Source: Actinomycetota bacterium
GTDB taxonomy: Bacteria > Actinomycetota > Actinomycetes > Streptosporangiales > Streptosporangiaceae
Reading direction: 5' to 3'
Assembly: GCA_003541285.1 (NCBI GenBank)
Contig: DPMS01000001.1
Coordinates: forward strand, 1 to 6,544
DNA length: 6,544 nt
The translations under genes and the position numbers were made by a program. Within the stretch, counting starts at the first letter, position 1. Each line of letters opens with the position of its first letter. Shown piece by piece: positions 1-5,583 of this stretch. The notes under the pieces were generated by a model, which did not search any database, had not been told where the DNA came from, and saw only the letters and a program-made list of their open reading frames with translations.

Positions 1-264
1 CTCGACCGGCGTCCCCGCGTGCACCACCGCATTGGTGACAAGTTCACTGGTGAGCAGCACGGCATCGTCGACCAGCCCATGGCCGTCGGCCGCAGCACCG
101 GTGATGAGCCAGGTCTGCAGCGTGTCGCGGACGAACCGGCGTGCCGCAGCGGCAGCCGTCGGCTCTGGCTGATACGCCGCGGTCGCAACGAGAGTGTCCG
201 GTCCCTGCACGTGCCCTCTCGCATGTCGGCGCTCCTGCGCCGGATAGTGTCTTCCCGTAACCAT
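1..264 (-). CDS. RsbW/SpoIIE-type histidine-kinase-like ATP-binding protein, N-terminal part (runs off left edge)
   Basis: The frame is open from the left edge and encodes the first ~88 residues. Near the edge it reads LLTSELVTNAVVHAG, the N-box of the GHKL/HATPase_c fold: the Asn binds Mg-ATP, and the ELVTNAV.HA form is typical of the stand-alone anti-sigma-factor kinases (RsbW/SpoIIAB-like) common in actinomycetes. Upstream is the usual helix with AARRFVRDTL. Later ATP-site boxes (DxGxG) lie outside the window. In this family such proteins bind or phosphorylate anti-sigma antagonists or act as orphan regulators; which applies here cannot be told. The start is uncertain: ATG at 264 is used, but ATGs at 300 and 315 and a GTG inside the coding region near 210 are also in frame, and none has a good ribosome binding site. 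It lies closely downstream of the acyltransferase gene and could be cotranscribed with it. Confidence 0.8.
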   Translation of the reverse strand, partial: MVTGRHYPAQERRHARGHVQGPDTLVATAAYQPEPTAAAAARRFVRDTLQTWLITGAAADGHGLVDDAVLLTSELVTNAVVHAGTPVE

Positions 265-347
265 ACGACTGCATAAGCGGAACCGCCGCCGGGACTTCAT
301 GGCGGTCTTGTCCATCGTGACAGACGCCAGACCAGTTTCCCGCCCGA

Positions 348-995
348 TCAGCCAGGATCCTTGCTCGCCGGCAAAGGTCGTGACCAGCCGTTACCTGTCA
401 CGTACTCGCGGACGACCTTAGCGGGGACTCCGGCTATCACACAATGGTCTGGCACCTGCCCGCGTACCACGGACCCGGCAGCGACCACCACATTCCGGCC
501 TATAGCGGCGCCGGGCAGCACGACCACCCCGGCACCGAGCCAGCTCCCGGCGCCGATGGAGACGGCGACGTTGCTCGGCCACTGCCGCCCGATCGGGACG
601 TCAGGATCGGCGTACCCGTGGTTCTGGTCGGTGATGTAGACGTAGGGCCCGGTGAAGACGTCGTCACCGATCACGATGGAGTAGTGGGCGACGATATGGC
701 TGCCCCGGCCGATGACGCAGCGGTCACCGATCCGCAGCACCGGGGCATCGCCCAGATCCTGGCCCGGGAGCATCCCTGCGCTCAGGCTCACCTGGGGAGC
801 GATCAGCGTGCCCGCGCCGATCTCCATCCAGCGCTGGTTGTACAGGGCCGCGGCCGGGAAACCAATCACCGAACCGGGGCCGAACGCCGCGAACGAGCGT
901 CCAGCGGGCGTGTCCGCCGTAATGGCCCCAGCCCGCTCGGCTGCCCGCCAGAGCCGGTGAACCAGGCGCCACGCCAGGATGCGGCTTCCCCGCAC
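348..995 (-). CDS. Left-handed beta-helix (hexapeptide repeat) acyltransferase, WbbJ/maltose-acetyltransferase-like
   Basis: This is a cytoplasmic acyltransferase of the LbH family (COG0110-like), expected to move an acetyl or other acyl group from acyl-CoA to a hydroxyl or amino group of a sugar or related acceptor; the acceptor is unknown. From about residue 35 of the product the chain is built of [LIV]GxGxx hexapeptide turns (IGAGTLI, IGDRCVIGRGSHIVAH, IGDDV, IGAGSWLGAGVVVLPG, IGRNVVVAAGSVV). The loop TDQNHGY carries the probable catalytic His, and GVPAKVVR is the standard C-terminal seal of the coil. The start is a choice: GTG at 995 has AAAGGA at 1003-1008, 7 nt upstream, giving 215 aa, while ATG at 1016 gives 222 aa without a clear ribosome binding site. 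The longer open frame to 1145 runs into rlmN and is not used. It follows rlmN by 22-43 bp, so it is probably cotranscribed. Family confident, substrate not. Confidence 0.88.
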   Translation of the reverse strand: MRGSRILAWRLVHRLWRAAERAGAITADTPAGRSFAAFGPGSVIGFPAAALYNQRWMEIGAGTLIAPQVSLSAGMLPGQDLGDAPVLRIGDRCVIGRGSHIVAHYSIVIGDDVFTGPYVYITDQNHGYADPDVPIGRQWPSNVAVSIGAGSWLGAGVVVLPGAAIGRNVVVAAGSVVRGQVPDHCVIAGVPAKVVREYVTGNGWSRPLPASKDPG

Positions 996-1002
996 CGCAG
1001 CG

Positions 1003-1008
1003 TCCTTT
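1003..1008 (-). promoter_or_regulatory. Ribosome binding site supporting the GTG start of the acyltransferase
   Basis: Read on the minus strand, AAAGGA sits 7 nt before GTG at 995. The in-frame ATG at 1016 is preceded only by GTTATCGCCC, with no purine-rich match. This site is the reason for preferring the shorter, 215-residue product. Confidence 0.5.
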
Positions 1009-1038
1009 ATCGCCATGGGCGATAACGCTACCCGGGTC

Positions 1039-2169
1039 TTACTCCGCCGATGGCACTGGCGGCATGAGCGGGAGCACGCGTGGGCCTTCGCTCGGCCTGG
1101 CCGAAGCCGCGAGCTGACCACAGGCACCGTCAATCTGGCGCCCACGGGTGTCCCGCACCGTCACCGGGATCTGGCGTGCCTCAAGGGCGGCCACGAATTC
1201 CCGTGTCGCGCCCGGCGTGGACGCCGTCCATCGCGATCCGGGAGTCGGGTTGAGCGGGATCAGGTTGACGTGCGCCAGCTTGCCGGAGAGCAGGCCGGCC
1301 AGAGCGCCGGCCCGCCACCGCTGATCGTTGACATCTCGGATCAGCGCATACTCGATCGAGACCCGGCGGCCCGTGGCGCCCGCATGGTCCCAGGCGGCGC
1401 CGAGCACCTCGGCCACCTTCCAGCGCTTGTTCACGGGCACGAGCTCGTCGCGCAGCTCGTCGTCGGGTGCGTGCAGGGATACCGCCAGGGTGACCGAGAG
1501 CCCCTCGGCGGACAGGCGCCTGATCGCCGGGACCAGACCGACGGTGGAGACGGTCACCGACCGCTGGGAGATGCCGAGCCCGCTCGGCACCGGATCGGTG
1601 AGCCGCCGCAAGGCGATCATGACCTGGGCGTAGTTGGCCAGCGGCTCACCCATGCCCATGAACACCACGTTGGAGACACGGCCGGGGCCGCCCGCCACCT
1701 CGCCGCGGGCCAGTGCCCGCGCACCCGCCACCACCTGCGCGACGATCTCGGCGGCGGAAAGGTTCCTGGTCAGCCCCGCCTGGCCGGTGGCACAGAACGG
1801 GCAGGCCATCCCGCAGCCAGCCTGCGACGATACGCATATGGTCACGCGCGCCGGATAGCGCATGAGGACCGACTCCACATAGGCGCCATCGAAAGCCCGC
1901 CACAACGTCTTGTGGGTCATCCCCTGGTCACAGGACTGCTCCCGCTCGGCGGTCAGCAGCCGGGGCAGCAGCGCACTGGCCAGGCCGGCCCGGGTGGCGG
2001 CCGGCAGGTCGGTCATCTCCCCGGGATCATCGGTCAGCCTGGCGAAATAGTGGCGTGCCAGCTGGTCTCCCCGGAAGGGCTCGCCACCGAGTTCCGCGGC
2101 AGCGGCACGGCGCGCGGCCGGATCAAGGTCGGCGAGATGACGGGGGGGCCGGGATCGGGTGCCGGGCAA
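1039..2169 (-). CDS. rlmN: Dual-specificity RNA methyltransferase RlmN (23S rRNA A2503 / tRNA A37 C2-methyltransferase)
   Basis: This radical-SAM enzyme methylates C2 of A2503 in 23S rRNA at the peptidyl-transferase centre and A37 in some tRNAs. The 376-residue length is typical. An N-terminal accessory domain (PPRHLADL...PFRGDQLARHYF) leads into the radical-SAM core with CGMACPFC, whose three cysteines (119, 123, 126) hold the 4Fe-4S cluster. MGMGEPLANY (about 171-180) is the SAM-binding GEP motif. The two mechanistic cysteines are present: Cys112 in TICVSSQAG and Cys350 in DGACGQL, the latter being the methyl-carrying residue. All required residues look intact. The start is TTG at 2169 with GGAG 5 nt upstream; no other start codon lies between it and an in-frame TAG further upstream. 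rlmN often follows cdsA in actinobacteria, but here a small membrane gene and an oppositely oriented SUFU gene separate them, so it probably has its own promoter in 2170-2412. Confidence 0.97.
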   Translation of the reverse strand: MPGTRSRPPRHLADLDPAARRAAAAELGGEPFRGDQLARHYFARLTDDPGEMTDLPAATRAGLASALLPRLLTAEREQSCDQGMTHKTLWRAFDGAYVESVLMRYPARVTICVSSQAGCGMACPFCATGQAGLTRNLSAAEIVAQVVAGARALARGEVAGGPGRVSNVVFMGMGEPLANYAQVMIALRRLTDPVPSGLGISQRSVTVSTVGLVPAIRRLSAEGLSVTLAVSLHAPDDELRDELVPVNKRWKVAEVLGAAWDHAGATGRRVSIEYALIRDVNDQRWRAGALAGLLSGKLAHVNLIPLNPTPGSRWTASTPGATREFVAALEARQIPVTVRDTRGRQIDGACGQLAASARPSEGPRVLPLMPPVPSAE

Positions 2170-2174
2170 CGCTG

Positions 2175-2178
2175 CTCC
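2175..2178 (-). promoter_or_regulatory. Ribosome binding site for the TTG start of rlmN
   Basis: GGAG on the minus strand lies 5 nt before TTG at 2169. With no ATG or GTG in frame upstream before a stop, it fixes the start. Confidence 0.6.
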
Positions 2179-2179
2179 G

Positions 2180-2220
2180 TTCGGCGTGCTGGGGTCTTCG
2201 TTCGGGTGCCGGGGTCTTCG
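2180..2220. repeat. Tandem direct repeat, two ~20-bp copies, next to the rlmN ribosome binding site
   Basis: On the plus strand TTCGGcGTGCTGGGGTCTTCG (2180-2200) is followed at once by TTCGGGTGCCGGGGTCTTCG (2201-2220). The copies differ by one inserted base and one T/C change; 14 of the last 15 positions match. The repeat ends 1 nt from the GGAG that serves rlmN, so if transcription starts upstream it lies in the rlmN 5' leader. CCCGGCACCCGA, part of the unit read on the minus strand, recurs in the first rlmN codons (about 2156-2167), a possible third partial copy. No function can be assigned. Confidence 0.7.
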
Positions 2221-2285
2221 CCACTAGTGCCGCAACGGTGACGATCCGGCGTTTTGGCTGGTTACAGGCCGCGTCCTTGGCCGGT

Positions 2286-2304
2286 TGCCGGGACAGTCCC
2301 GGCA
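2286..2304. promoter_or_regulatory. Perfect 19-bp palindrome with adjacent half-site, possible operator
   Basis: TGCCGGGAC-A-GTCCCGGCA is a perfect 9-bp inverted repeat around one central base. The core GACAGTCC recurs at 2307-2314, 15 bp along on the same strand. The element lies in the 243-bp divergent region, about 108 bp before the SUFU start and 117 bp before the rlmN start. A 1-nt centre is too tight for a good RNA hairpin, so a dimeric-repressor site is more likely than a terminator. The sequence shows the symmetry; a regulator binding it is inference. Confidence 0.45.
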
Positions 2305-2399
2305 CTGACAGTCCGGCCAGGCCCGCGCTGGGCAGGTGCCGCCCACGACCTAACTCAACAATATCTGCCCGCCCGCATTCATGACCTGCGTCGAGTCAG

Positions 2400-2412
2400 T
2401 AGATTTCGACAC
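2400..2412 (+). promoter_or_regulatory. Probable leaderless promoter (-10 TAGATT) of the SUFU gene
   Basis: TAGATT (2400-2405) fits the actinobacterial -10 pattern TANNNT and is followed by 7 nt (TCGACAC) before the ATG at 2413, so transcription would start at or just before the A of the start codon. No Shine-Dalgarno sequence precedes the ATG, as expected for a leaderless mRNA. The -35 is weak: TTCATG at 2378-2383 with a 16-nt spacer is the best I find. Confidence 0.4.
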
Positions 2413-3537
2413 ATGGCAACGTTGCGCAAGGGCGCCAGGGGCTCACGGCTGGCCACTCATCAAGGTCAGCCGGGGATCCTGCTGGAGAGCGAGAGCCCGT
2501 ACGGCAGCCGGCGCGTGGTGGTCGAGTACGACGGTACGACGACCGCGGCCTACCTGCACGACGCCGACGTAGTGGTCGGTGCCGCATGGATCGCGAACCA
2601 CCAGCCAGCCCCGCCGAGCACAGATCTGTCGCGGCTGGACGCCGGCGAGGCGCCGCTGATGCCCGCCGGGCACACCAAGCACCCCGGCGGCCGGCCACCC
2701 CTGGATGCCAGGACCCTGCGTGCCCTGTGGTTCGAGGAAGGCGACGGTGTGGCCATCATCGAGGGCGGCCAGTTGCTTGCGGTCATCCCAGGATGGTGTG
2801 AGATGTCCCGGGGCATGCCCGGTTACAGCCGGGACGTGATTGGCCAGACGCCGTTCGGCTGGTCGCTCGATGACGCGATGGAGGGGCTGGGCCCCCGGGC
2901 CGACCGGGCAACCGCCTTCTGGCGGTGGCGCCAGCGGGAGGACTCGTGGGCGGGCTTCCAGCAGTCCATGCTCGGCCACCTGCTCGCCCGGCTGGGGCCG
3001 GGCGCACGATACTGGGATGTCGCCGGCGGCAAGCAGCCCACCATCGGTGTGTCCGAGCGCCCGCCGACCGAGCACCGGCCCTACACGGTGCTGTCCACAC
3101 TCGGCATGAGCTGCCAGCGGATGCCGGTGGTCGAGCAGGTGATGGAGGACCCCAGCGGCTGCGCCCGGATCGAACTCGCGATAGCCACCACCATGCCCAG
3201 CCCCGACGTTGCCCGCATCTTCCTGTGGCTGGCCCAGTACCCCTGGCGGGCGATCACCTGGTTCGGGGCTGGCCACAGCATCCGCTGGTACCACGAGCCC
3301 GCTACCTTCCCGCTGGGCGGCGGCAACGAGGCGGTGCTGCTGCTCGACGACCCGGCCAAGCTGATCGGGCCGGAAGTACCTGACCTGTCCGGATTCTCCT
3401 TCGCCGGGGAGCCGGTGCGGTGGCTGTGGATTCTGCCGATCAGCGAACGGGAACGGCTGCTGGCCAAAGAGCGCGGGGCGGCGAGCCTGGTTACCCAGCT
3501 TGCCGCACAGCGCCGTAGCTGGGTGGTGGGCCGCTGA
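2413..3537 (+). CDS. Suppressor-of-fused (SUFU) domain protein with an uncharacterised N-terminal domain
   Basis: The product has 374 residues and no signal peptide or membrane segment. Its C-terminal half, about 220-370, matches the SUFU family as I know it: YTVLSTLGMS (about 224-233), ARIELAIAT (251-259), WLAQYPW then TWFGAGHSI (272-290) with the family's GH, VLLLDDP (308-314), and VRWLWILPISERERLL (335-350). In animals SUFU is a Hedgehog-pathway scaffold; bacterial SUFU proteins have been predicted to act as immunity or binding proteins in polymorphic-toxin loci. No toxin gene is visible here. Residues 1-165, including VVVEYDG, AAWIANHQPAP and ALWFEEGDG, form a separate part I cannot assign. 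ATG at 2413 is chosen because it follows a -10-like box for leaderless start; the frame is open back to TTG 2254, but that extension looks like non-coding. It is the only plus-strand gene here, divergent from rlmN and convergent with the small membrane gene. Confidence 0.85.
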   Translation: MATLRKGARGSRLATHQGQPGILLESESPYGSRRVVVEYDGTTTAAYLHDADVVVGAAWIANHQPAPPSTDLSRLDAGEAPLMPAGHTKHPGGRPPLDARTLRALWFEEGDGVAIIEGGQLLAVIPGWCEMSRGMPGYSRDVIGQTPFGWSLDDAMEGLGPRADRATAFWRWRQREDSWAGFQQSMLGHLLARLGPGARYWDVAGGKQPTIGVSERPPTEHRPYTVLSTLGMSCQRMPVVEQVMEDPSGCARIELAIATTMPSPDVARIFLWLAQYPWRAITWFGAGHSIRWYHEPATFPLGGGNEAVLLLDDPAKLIGPEVPDLSGFSFAGEPVRWLWILPISERERLLAKERGAASLVTQLAAQRRSWVVGR

Positions 3538-3554
3538 GTCGCCACCGGGTACTA

Positions 3555-3583
3555 CCGCCGGCCCGGATTGACCGGGCCGGCGG
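3555..3583. terminator. Bidirectional intrinsic-type terminator hairpin
   Basis: CCGCCGGCCCGG, loop ATTGA, CCGGGCCGGCGG form a perfect 12-bp, almost all-GC stem with a 5-nt loop. It starts 18 bp after the SUFU stop and ends 20 bp from the stop of the small membrane gene on the other strand, so it can serve both convergent transcripts. There is no T-tract on either side, which is common for actinobacterial terminators. Confidence 0.85.
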
Positions 3584-3602
3584 CTGTGATTCCCGCTAGT
3601 TG

Positions 3603-3776
3603 CTAGTGAATGTGCAGGCTGACACCCAGCAGAGGCAGCCACCACAGCAGGATCGCGAGTATCGCGGACAGAACACCCTTGAGCAGGCCAACGGTTAGGT
3701 AGCCCTTGGACCATGCGACGACTATGCCGATGATGAGGTAGATGAGGAAGACGATGCCGATCGGCCGCTTCAACAT
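3603..3776 (-). CDS. Small two-helix membrane protein, 57 aa
   Basis: Read on the minus strand, ATG at 3776 opens 57 codons ending in TAG at 3603. The product begins MLKRPIGIVFLIYLIIGIVV and ends WWLPLLGVSLHIH. It has two hydrophobic stretches, about 5-21 and 35-54, joined by a short polar turn with WSKGY. Lys3/Arg4 before the first helix suggest the N-terminus is cytoplasmic. GGGAG lies 9 nt upstream of the ATG. The terminator hairpin follows its stop by 20 bp, as for a real gene. Short proteins with this layout and an LGVxLHIH end are, as I recall, common in actinobacteria, but I know of no function. It lies 113 bp downstream of cdsA on the same strand and may be cotranscribed with it. Confidence 0.82.
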   Translation of the reverse strand: MLKRPIGIVFLIYLIIGIVVAWSKGYLTVGLLKGVLSAILAILLWWLPLLGVSLHIH

Positions 3777-3871
3777 TCCGCGCCGCTCCCATCCCCCCGA
3801 ACGTGAGTGAGTCGGCCCTCATCTCCCCCCGGCGGAAGAGGCCAAACATGGCGGCCGGGAGGCGTAATTTC

Positions 3872-3884
3872 CCCGGAATCCGGG
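3872..3884 (-). other. Weak hairpin just downstream of cdsA
   Basis: CCCGG-ATT-CCGGG on the minus strand is a 5-bp GC stem with a 3-nt loop, 5 nt past the cdsA stop and followed by GAAATTA. It is too short to be a confident terminator and could be a partial attenuator or an RNA 3'-end stabiliser between cdsA and the small membrane gene. Confidence 0.25.
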
Positions 3885-3889
3885 CCTGC

Positions 3890-4819
3890 CTACTTGATGA
3901 AGACGAGCAGGAGCAGCCACACCACCGGGGCGGTGACCAGCAGGGAGTCGATCCGGTCGAGGATGCCGCCGTGGCCCGGCAGCACAGTGCCCATGTCCTT
4001 GATCTCCAGATCCCGTTTGGTCATGGATTCAGCCAGGTCACCGAGGGTGGCGGCGGCGAGCGCGGCGAGGCCCACCAGCACCCCCTGCCAGAGCGCCCCA
4101 TGCAGCAGCGTGGGCAGCGCGATCCCGCCAGCTACTACGCAAACGAGAACGGACCCGCCGAATCCCTCCCAGGTCTTCTTCGGGCTGATACCGGGCGCCA
4201 TTTGATGCCGCCCGATGAGGACGCCGGCGAAATAGCCGCCGATATCACTGCAGACGGGCAGAAGCAGGAAAACCAGTGTGCGCCGTGGCCCATCGGGAGC
4301 AGCCAGCATGAGCGCGACGAAGCTCGCCATCAGCGGCAGGTAGAGCAAAGCGAAGACGCCTGCCGTCACATCGCGCAGATAACCCACCGTGCCGCCGGTC
4401 ATGCGCCAGGCGAGGATCGCGATCGTCGTCAGGGCCAGGCAGGCGACGAGGGCACGCTCGCCCTCCCAGTAGGCGAGCGCCACCGCTGCCACGCCGCCCA
4501 CGGCCACCGGCACCAGTGGCAGCCGGATGCCCCGGACCCCGAGCGCACGCGACAGTTCCCACAACGCGAGTCCGGCCGCTGCCCCCATGTAGAGCAGGAA
4601 GGTCGCCTTCACGGTGAAGAGGGTGACCAGCGCGAGTCCACCGAGCGCCAGCCCTACCCCGATCGCGGCAGGCAGATTGCGGCCTGCTCGCGAGCGACCG
4701 CCAGCAGTGCCACCGTTGCCCGGCGCCCCGGGACCGTCCGCTCCGGCCCGGGGTCCCGGGTCCAGCGGGGGGGTGTCGTCCTCCGGCACCACCGGGCCGC
4801 CCGGGTCGTTGAATGGCAA
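3890..4819 (-). CDS. cdsA: Phosphatidate cytidylyltransferase (CDP-diacylglycerol synthase)
   Basis: This integral membrane enzyme condenses phosphatidic acid and CTP to CDP-diacylglycerol, the precursor of phosphatidylinositol, phosphatidylglycerol and cardiolipin. The product has 309 residues: a disordered Pro/Gly/Asp-rich N-terminal tail (1-48), common in actinobacterial CdsA, then about eight hydrophobic segments. Family motifs are present: CSDIGGYFAG (190-199), SPKKTWEGFGG (212-222) and the C-terminal signature from Ser265 through KRD, IKD and PGHGG to DRIDS (288-292). The signature has Thr where most members have a hydrophobic residue before KR, a minor departure. TTG at 4819 is chosen as start because GAGG lies 6 nt upstream and the frr stop (4821-4823) falls between them. 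An in-frame frame extension to 4879 overlaps frr and gives a non-family N-terminus; GTGs at 4792 and 4789 are alternatives. Confidence 0.96.
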   Translation of the reverse strand: MPFNDPGGPVVPEDDTPPLDPGPRAGADGPGAPGNGGTAGGRSRAGRNLPAAIGVGLALGGLALVTLFTVKATFLLYMGAAAGLALWELSRALGVRGIRLPLVPVAVGGVAAVALAYWEGERALVACLALTTIAILAWRMTGGTVGYLRDVTAGVFALLYLPLMASFVALMLAAPDGPRRTLVFLLLPVCSDIGGYFAGVLIGRHQMAPGISPKKTWEGFGGSVLVCVVAGGIALPTLLHGALWQGVLVGLAALAAATLGDLAESMTKRDLEIKDMGTVLPGHGGILDRIDSLLVTAPVVWLLLLVFIK

Positions 4820-4820
4820 G

Positions 4821-5378
4821 TCAGACCTCGAGGAGTTCGGCTTCCTTGTGCTTGAGCAGTTCGTCAACCTGCGCCACATAAGTGTGGGTCAGATCATCGA
4901 GTTCCCGCTCAGCCCGGTGAACCTCGTCCTCGCCCGCGTCCCCGCCCTTGACCAGCTTGTCGAGCGAGTCCTTGGCATGCCTGCGGATGTTGCGGATGGA
5001 CACCCTGCTGTCCTCGGCCTTGTGCCGGGCGAGCTTGACGTACTCCCTCCTGCGCTCCTCGGAAAGCTCAGGGAAGACCACCCGGATGATGGTGCCGTCG
5101 TTGGACGGGTTGACGCCGAGGTCGCTGTTGCGGATCGCCTTCTCGATCGCGGCCAGCGACGACTTGTCGAAGGGCTGCACCACTACCATCCGCGGTTCCG
5201 GGATATGGAACGACGCCAGCTGGTTCACCGGCGTCTGCGAGCCGTAGTACTCGGCCGTGATCTTGCTGAACATGGCCGGGTGTGCGCGGCCGGTGCGGAT
5301 GGTGCCAAACTCCTCCTTGGCGACCGCGACGGCCTTCTCCATCTTTTCCTCGCCCTCGAGGAGGATCTCGTCTATCAC
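4821..5378 (-). CDS. frr: Ribosome recycling factor (RRF)
   Basis: RRF works with EF-G in the cytoplasm to split post-termination ribosomes. The 185-residue product is exactly the usual length and aligns with the family end to end. Domain I is the three-helix bundle formed by residues 1-30 and 105-185, with RTGRA (28-32) at the first hinge, and domain II is the beta insert of about 31-104. The conserved region VSIRNIRRHAKD (126-137) contains the arginine essential for ribosome binding. The start is GTG at 5378 with GGAG 5 nt upstream. It lies 205 bp downstream of tsf and 1 bp upstream of cdsA. In actinobacteria frr normally follows pyrH directly; here pyrH is absent, so frr either relies on read-through from rpsB-tsf or on a promoter in the gap. 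Confidence 0.98.
   Translation of the reverse strand: MIDEILLEGEEKMEKAVAVAKEEFGTIRTGRAHPAMFSKITAEYYGSQTPVNQLASFHIPEPRMVVVQPFDKSSLAAIEKAIRNSDLGVNPSNDGTIIRVVFPELSEERRREYVKLARHKAEDSRVSIRNIRRHAKDSLDKLVKGGDAGEDEVHRAERELDDLTHTYVAQVDELLKHKEAELLEV
4826..4829 (-). promoter_or_regulatory. Ribosome binding site for the TTG start of cdsA, inside the end of frr
   Basis: GAGG on the minus strand spans the last frr codons (GAG GTC TGA) and lies 6 nt before TTG at 4819. The frr stop ends 1 nt before that TTG, so ribosomes finishing frr can re-initiate on cdsA. Confidence 0.55.
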
Positions 5379-5583
5379 TGCCGCTCCTGTGCGTCCCGTG
5401 GGCTGTCTGGACTACCGCCGGCGGGCATCAGCCCTCGCCGCACCGGCCGGCCAGCGTGCCTAGCCGCTTTTCGCGCGCCGTCCGCACGACGTTACCCCCT
5501 CTGCCGAGCGGAGGACCGCCGTAGGCAGCCGGCTGTCCGCGCCCAAGGTAGCCCCTGGCATACCGCGGGCAGCCCGGCGTACC
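5379..5583. other. 205-bp tsf-frr intergenic region where pyrH would be expected
   Basis: Actinobacteria usually have rpsB-tsf-pyrH-frr. The minus strand here has no UMP kinase motifs and no recognisable pyrH end; the longest minus-strand frame is a 33-codon ATG frame (about 5561-5460) with no family look. The stretch is rich in short GC palindromes, including CAGCCGGCTG (5526-5535), and contains GGGC-TGAT-GCCC on the minus strand (near 5421-5435), a small hairpin. A TTGGGC followed 17 nt later by TACGGC might be a very weak promoter for frr. Nothing firm can be assigned. Confidence 0.6.

Noticed and set aside
979..2241. 420-codon open frame on the plus strand opposite rlmN
   Set aside because: It is the complement of intact rlmN, with low-complexity Arg/Gly/His/Gln-rich sequence and no motif. 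It is a shadow frame.
2443..3849. 468-codon open frame on the minus strand, antisense to the SUFU gene
   Set aside because: Its composition is the Pro/Arg/Gly/His-rich type of an antisense frame in high-GC DNA, it has no family-like motif, it runs through the terminator hairpin and the small membrane gene in another frame, and the plus strand encodes a recognisable SUFU domain.
3803..4855. 350-codon plus-strand frame opposite cdsA
   Set aside because: Shadow of cdsA: rich in Gln, Arg, Glu and His because it reads the antisense of hydrophobic codons, with no family resemblance.
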